Shown: positions 59,986 through 64,000 of the stretch, in pieces
Layout of the letters: each line of letters starts with the position of its first letter
Position numbering within the stretch: position 1 is the first letter of the stretch
Position numbers and translations under genes: made by a program
The notes under the pieces: generated by a model
What the model was told of the DNA's origin: nothing
The model's input: only the letters and a program-made list of their open reading frames with translations
The model's database searches: none
NCBI GenBank assembly: GCA_011503125.2
Contig: WWBZ02000001.1
Coordinates: forward strand, 5,704,001 to 5,768,000
Source: Botryosphaeria dothidea
Taxonomy: Eukaryota; Ascomycota; Dothideomycetes; Botryosphaeriales; Botryosphaeriaceae
Direction of reading: 5' to 3'
Length of the DNA stretch: 64,000 nucleotides

Positions 59986-61809
59986 ATGGCCATGGCCGCC
60001 GAATCACTGTCCCCCATTTCTCTAGCATTCAAATGGGCACTGCTTGGAGTATTGCTTCACTTGGCTACCTTCCGACAGCGTCTGGACAATCATGGATGGC
60101 GTCTTCTGGGTCTTCACAGTATCTTCATGGTTTTGATCTTCTTTGGGGCTTCGCGTAGCCGCGACATGCTTCCGGCTGCTGTCTACACTCTTTTCACCTC
60201 TGCATCGTTCTTGTCCGGCCTTTTCACCAGCGTCGTCTTATACCGCCTCTACTTTTCTCCCATCCGCAGGTTCCCCGGACCACGGCAGGCGGCAGTCACC
60301 AGTTTCTACCGTGCTCGCTTGGCCACAAAGAGCGGAATCCGTCTATGCACCGAAGTCAAGGCGATGCATGAAAAGTATGGGGATTACGTCCGGACCGGGC
60401 CGCGGGAAGTGTCGATCCTCAATCCAAATGCGATCCCAATTCTGTACGGGGCAAAATCTCGATGCAGGAAAGGACCATGGTACGACCACGATATGATGCC
60501 GCGAGAGGAAGACAAGTCCGTCTTTCTTCTCCGCGATCCGGCAATCCATTCTTGGAGGAGAAGGATCCTAGACAGAGGGTTCAGCACAAGAGGAAAGCGA
60601 CTTATCCTTTGGCCTCCACAATGACTGTTTTCTAACATCCTGTAGCTCTCGCCGATTACGAGCCGCGTATTCAAGACGTCGTCGACTCTCTCATGAAGGC
60701 TTTCGAAGAGCGTTCTGGCACGCCAATCAATCTCACGGATTGGATGGGCTATTTCACTTTCGACGCAATGGGCCGTGTTGCCTACAGCCAAGACTTCGGC
60801 ATGATCGAGCGCGGAGAAGGCACTGTTGAGGTCGACGGCAGAAGTACTTCCATCCAGACGTTGCACGAGATGATCAAAATATTCGGCGTGCTCAGTGTAG
60901 TGCCGTGGCTCATCAGGATGATCGTTGAGATGAATCTGTCAAGCGAACTGGCAGCCTTCCATCAGTGGTGCCACGACACCATGAAGAGCAAACAAAAGGT
61001 CCGCATCCCAAACCTTCCTCAAATCCAGAGTCCCTCTGACCCCCCCCTTCCCACAGACATTCAACCCTGCCACCTCCACTCCCACAGACATGGCCAGCTG
61101 GCTCGTCCACAGCGCACACAACCCACCCACCCCCTCCAAACGCCAAACACAGCGCTCCCTCGAAAGCGACTCGGTCCTCCTCATCATCGCTGGCTCCGAC
61201 ACCACCACCTCCGCCATCACCAACGCCCTCTTCTTCCTGACGCGCGACCCCATGCGCTTCCTCAAGCTCCGCAAGGCCATCGACGCCCTCCACGACCGCT
61301 CCGCCCGCACCCTGGCCTCCTGCCGCTACCTCGAAGCCGTCATCAACGAGACCCTCCGCCTCAAGCCGCCCATCTGCCAAGGGCTCGTCCGCGAGACGCC
61401 GTCCACATCCGGCATCACCATCCCCGCGCACACCGAAAACGAGCCCGACGTCGTCATCCCGCCCGACACGCTCGTCACCGTCCCAACCTGGACGCTGCAC
61501 CGCGACGCGCGCTTCTGGGGCGACGACGCCAGCGAGTTCCGGCCGGAGCGATTCTTGTCGGAGAACGGTGGCGTGGACGTCACGGACGACAGGACGCCGT
61601 TCGTGCCGTTTTCGCGGGGCGCGTACGCCTGCCCGGGCAAGGCGGTCGCGTATGCGGAGTTGCGGGCGGTGCTGGCGGCGGTGGTGGGCGGCTTCGATGT
61701 CAGGTTTGCGGAGGGGCATGGGGAGCGCGCGTTCGACGAGGGGTGGCTGGACACGTTCACGCTGACGAATCCGGCGTTGAGGGTGGTGATGGAGAAGAGG
61801 AAGGCGTGA
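59986..61809 (+). CDS. Cytochrome P450 monooxygenase (one intron lacks a GT donor)
   Basis: Membrane-bound haem monooxygenase; substrate unknown. Exons 59986-60592, 60646-60998 and 61057-61809 give 570 aa. Two to three hydrophobic N-terminal helices lead to a proline hinge (FSPIRRFPGPRQAA). Helix C is WRRRILDRGFS. The I-helix is AGSDTTTSA (365-373), the ExxR motif NETLR (E418, R421) and the haem loop PFSRGAYACPGKA with ligand C512. The unusual start at 59986 was chosen over 59887 because membrane segments follow it. The first intron (60593-60645) has branch and AG acceptor sites but begins GAAAGC rather than GTAAGC. Without splicing, the frame stops at 60624. It may be a rare GA..AG intron, a recent loss-of-function change or a sequence error. 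Ends 26 bp from the convergent HET gene. Confidence 0.85.
60593..60645 (+). other. 53-nt intron with GA donor in the P450 gene
   Basis: Removing exactly 60593-60645 joins GFSTR to ALADYEPR, the text expected after helix C. It has CTAAC near the 3' end and a TAG acceptor. The 5' end is GAAAGC. No GT near it restores the frame. Confidence 0.75.
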
Positions 61810-61835
61810 GAGCGGGGGTTTCGGTCTCGGATGGC

Positions 61836-63761
61836 TCAGATGATAGTGATTTCAGTGAGCTCGAGCTTCTTCTGGTTGTTGATGATGCTGCCGTCCATGA
61901 TGCCGTGAACGTAGGCTTCGCCGACGATGCGCCAGCGGTCATTGCCGCAGGCGCGTAGGACGAGGGGGACGTCCATGCTTAGGACTACCCACACTGTGTC
62001 GTGCTCCCGGGTGGCGCTGGAGCCGAGGCCAAGGTAGCCTTGGGAAGTCTTGAAAGGTCGTCGCCGGCGAAGCTTGTGGCGGGCGATGGACACGTATCTT
62101 GCTGCCCCTGGGCTCTGTTCTGGTTTTCCGCCGCCGTTGAGGAGCTCCTGGTAGCCCGCCTTCAGCTCCTCCGTGGCCCTCGTTGTTTCGTAGTTGTAAA
62201 CTTGTCCGCGATCTACTACCGGCGTCCTCCAAAGCGCATCGATAACCTCATCGTGTGTGCGGTAGATGCCATTGGGTTCGGGCAATAGGTTTCTCAGTTG
62301 AAGCAGCCACTCGGCTATTAATACTGTTTGCCTAGGGTTCTGTGTGCTTCCGTAGGCCCCCACCGGTAGGATATTCCCCAGTTGGTTGACATCATCAACG
62401 CGGACTGCTGATACCACAAGTCCATGATCCGATGTAAAGTGAGTCTCTTTAATCAACTGTATGAACCGACCTGAACAATCATACGCGCTGCGCTTCATTC
62501 CACCTCTTACTTTCATGACCGATCGGATGCTCAACGGCCGCGGGATATCTTTTGAAGCCCAGTCTGGTGCCCAGGAGGGACAGATGTCTGATGCGGCACC
62601 GGAGCTCTCTTGCTCATCTGGGCTGGAGTCGTGCGTTCCGCAAAAGGAGAGCATGGTCAATCCGTAGTGCTTCAAACACCGTTTCGCAACCTCGTGCCTG
62701 ACCTCCGTCCAGCTTTTCTTGTAGTCCGCACTGACTCCAACATCGTCGACGTCGTACGCCAAACTCAACAGCCCGAACACAAAATCCCGCTCATCCGAGG
62801 CTTGCAGCGCCGAAGCGTCGTCGTCCGTGACCAAGAGGCTGAGAAGGAAAAGTAAGGACTGGTCGCCCTTCAACCATGTGAACCCAACGGCCGTGACATT
62901 CCCAAGGCTTCGGGTCAGCGTGCTTGCTGCAATCATGGATTCCTGCCCGTGTGGCATGACTATGTTGAGGTAGTCGCGCAGGCCCATGAGCATCCAGTAC
63001 GCTTCCCAGAAGTGGGCCCAGTACATGCAGTCTTCTCCGCACATGAGGATGGCCCTCGGTGCCAAGGCTGTCTCTTGAATCACCCAGACGCGCCGGAACC
63101 ACGCTCTTCCAAACAGGGACAAAACCGCGGACAGCTCGGAAGGCTCTTCGCGGAAAAAGCGGTCGACAAGCCCACCCAGCCCTCTTTTAGTTGCGAGCTC
63201 CAAGGGCGAGGTGGCGGAAAACTGGAACTCGGGCCACGACCGAATCTCCTTGAAAGGCCGGGTATCGCTTCTCATGTACTCAAGGCGGTTGAGAGTCTTG
63301 AAAGCAAGCGAGCTATCCTCACTCGCAGGTCCAAGCCAGGTGATGACTGGAGCTGCTTTCTTATAAATCCCTCGCATGAGGAGCACTTGCTGGCTCTTTT
63401 CTGTGTCATTAGCCTGGTCGATGCACAGCGCATCGACCCACAGGTGCATCTTGGCTTCATCGTGAGGTTTCAAGAAATTGACCAGCTGGCGCAAGGCAGC
63501 CTCGAGGTTTGTCGTGACCTTGCATGGTACCCCATTCAGAAGTACGGGCGTCGTTATGTCGGGATCTCCCCAGACATATGATAATGCGGTGTACTTCGGC
63601 GCGTCTCGCAGAGAGACGTGTTCCAGAGTGCATTTGATGGTCCCGTGGTTTGATTCGGTGTGGGGATTGTCCTTTCTCGAAAGACAGATAATACGAATTT
63701 CGTCGCCACGAGAGCTGATGGGCTGGTACTGGAAAGACGCGGATCCGCACGCGTCCGACAT
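61836..63761 (-). CDS. HET-domain protein (heterokaryon incompatibility type)
   Basis: Single-exon frame of 641 aa. The HET domain starts near residue 57 with YTALSYVWGD, then LWVDALCIDQAN (107-118) and GIYKKAAPVITWLGPA (131-146), the three diagnostic blocks. HET domains act in fungal self/non-self recognition and trigger cell death when activated. The C-terminal ~400 residues are typical of large HET proteins, with PSWAPDW near the middle, and show no added NACHT/WD or ankyrin domain. The start ATG lies at 63761 with no in-frame alternative needed. It converges with the P450, leaving only 26 bp between stop codons. Not mutated by RIP. Confidence 0.9.
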   Translation of the reverse strand: MSDACGSASFQYQPISSRGDEIRIICLSRKDNPHTESNHGTIKCTLEHVSLRDAPKYTALSYVWGDPDITTPVLLNGVPCKVTTNLEAALRQLVNFLKPHDEAKMHLWVDALCIDQANDTEKSQQVLLMRGIYKKAAPVITWLGPASEDSSLAFKTLNRLEYMRSDTRPFKEIRSWPEFQFSATSPLELATKRGLGGLVDRFFREEPSELSAVLSLFGRAWFRRVWVIQETALAPRAILMCGEDCMYWAHFWEAYWMLMGLRDYLNIVMPHGQESMIAASTLTRSLGNVTAVGFTWLKGDQSLLFLLSLLVTDDDASALQASDERDFVFGLLSLAYDVDDVGVSADYKKSWTEVRHEVAKRCLKHYGLTMLSFCGTHDSSPDEQESSGAASDICPSWAPDWASKDIPRPLSIRSVMKVRGGMKRSAYDCSGRFIQLIKETHFTSDHGLVVSAVRVDDVNQLGNILPVGAYGSTQNPRQTVLIAEWLLQLRNLLPEPNGIYRTHDEVIDALWRTPVVDRGQVYNYETTRATEELKAGYQELLNGGGKPEQSPGAARYVSIARHKLRRRRPFKTSQGYLGLGSSATREHDTVWVVLSMDVPLVLRACGNDRWRIVGEAYVHGIMDGSIINNQKKLELTEITII

Positions 63762-64000
63762 GCCGTGAGGGTGTTTGATATCTCAAAACTTATTTAGTGT
63801 GATGAAAGCGCTGTACCGAGATTCCGTACCACGGTCGACTCTCTGCGGGTGAGATCTTGGGTCCAGAACAGTGGGCCTCGGCAGCGCATACAAGGATCAG
63901 TCGGTAGTGAGCCCATCGGCAGGACAGAAAGGGATGATGGACAATAAGCAGCAAAGAAAAGACATCCGGCCAGACAACCATGCATAATATACCCCGCACG
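63762..64000. other. HET gene upstream region at the window edge
   Basis: No gene recognised. Short minus-strand frames at 63790-63999 show no family text. Confidence 0.5.

Noticed and set aside
60913..61719. 268-residue minus-strand frame over the P450 third exon
   Set aside because: Shadow of the GC-rich P450 coding sequence, which has all family motifs on the plus strand.
1..64000. CRISPR arrays, bacterial-type operons or phage genes
   Set aside because: No spaced direct-repeat array. Intron-rich fungal genes and retrotransposons account for the recognisable content.

Overview
This window comes from a filamentous ascomycete (Pezizomycotina). The genes have short introns of about 44-214 nt with GT..AG ends and CTGAC/CTAAC-like branch sites. 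The gene set is fungal: a Zn2Cys6 factor, a HET-domain protein, and fungal GH51, GH127 and P450 genes. The left half carries the footprint of repeat-induced point mutation (RIP). I cannot assign a genus.

The window has two compartments. Positions 1 to about 33,240 are an AT-rich block made of degraded retrotransposons. CpA and its complement TpG have almost vanished there, while CpG is kept (12001-12180 holds 0 CpA, 1 TpG and 9 CpG). The block is a nested stack. A minus-strand Ty1/Copia element (LTR 10057-10221, internal part 82-10056, second LTR cut by the window edge) is split by LINE copy A (3485-8632). A minus-strand Ty3/Gypsy gag-pol (from 10222) is split by LINE copy B (13873-19010). 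LINE copy C (19991 to about 25129) is on the plus strand. A plus-strand Gypsy integrase/chromodomain fragment follows. LINE copy D (27957-33097, minus) sits inside a truncated plus-strand LINE, copy E. Target-site duplications of 14-16 bp frame copies A, B and D. All four full copies are about 5.14 kb and carry a CCHC gag, an apurinic-type endonuclease and a reverse transcriptase (Tad1/I-like). Every element is full of stop codons.

Positions 33,240-64,000 are gene-bearing and not mutated in this way. In order: TDP1 (tyrosyl-DNA phosphodiesterase, +), an F-box/LRR-like conserved protein (+), a 4.7-kb stretch with no convincing gene, a Zn2Cys6 transcription factor (-), a broken MFS sugar-transporter gene (-) with a 165-bp solo LTR upstream of it, a large secreted Ser/Thr/Pro-rich repeat protein with a probable GPI signal (-), a secreted GH127 beta-L-arabinofuranosidase-like enzyme (+), a secreted GH51 alpha-L-arabinofuranosidase (+), a cytochrome P450 (+) and a HET-domain protein (-).

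The most coherent functional story is an arabinose/arabinan neighbourhood: GH127 next to GH51, with a regulator and a dead sugar porter nearby. The most unusual details are: the intact, unmutated solo LTR matching the heavily mutated Copia; the MFS pseudogene, whose roughly 150-residue deletion is sealed by a perfect 19-bp inverted repeat; a GA..AG intron in the P450; and partly RIPed patches in LINE copies C and D where sense-strand CpA survives. I found no clear new defence or biosynthetic system.
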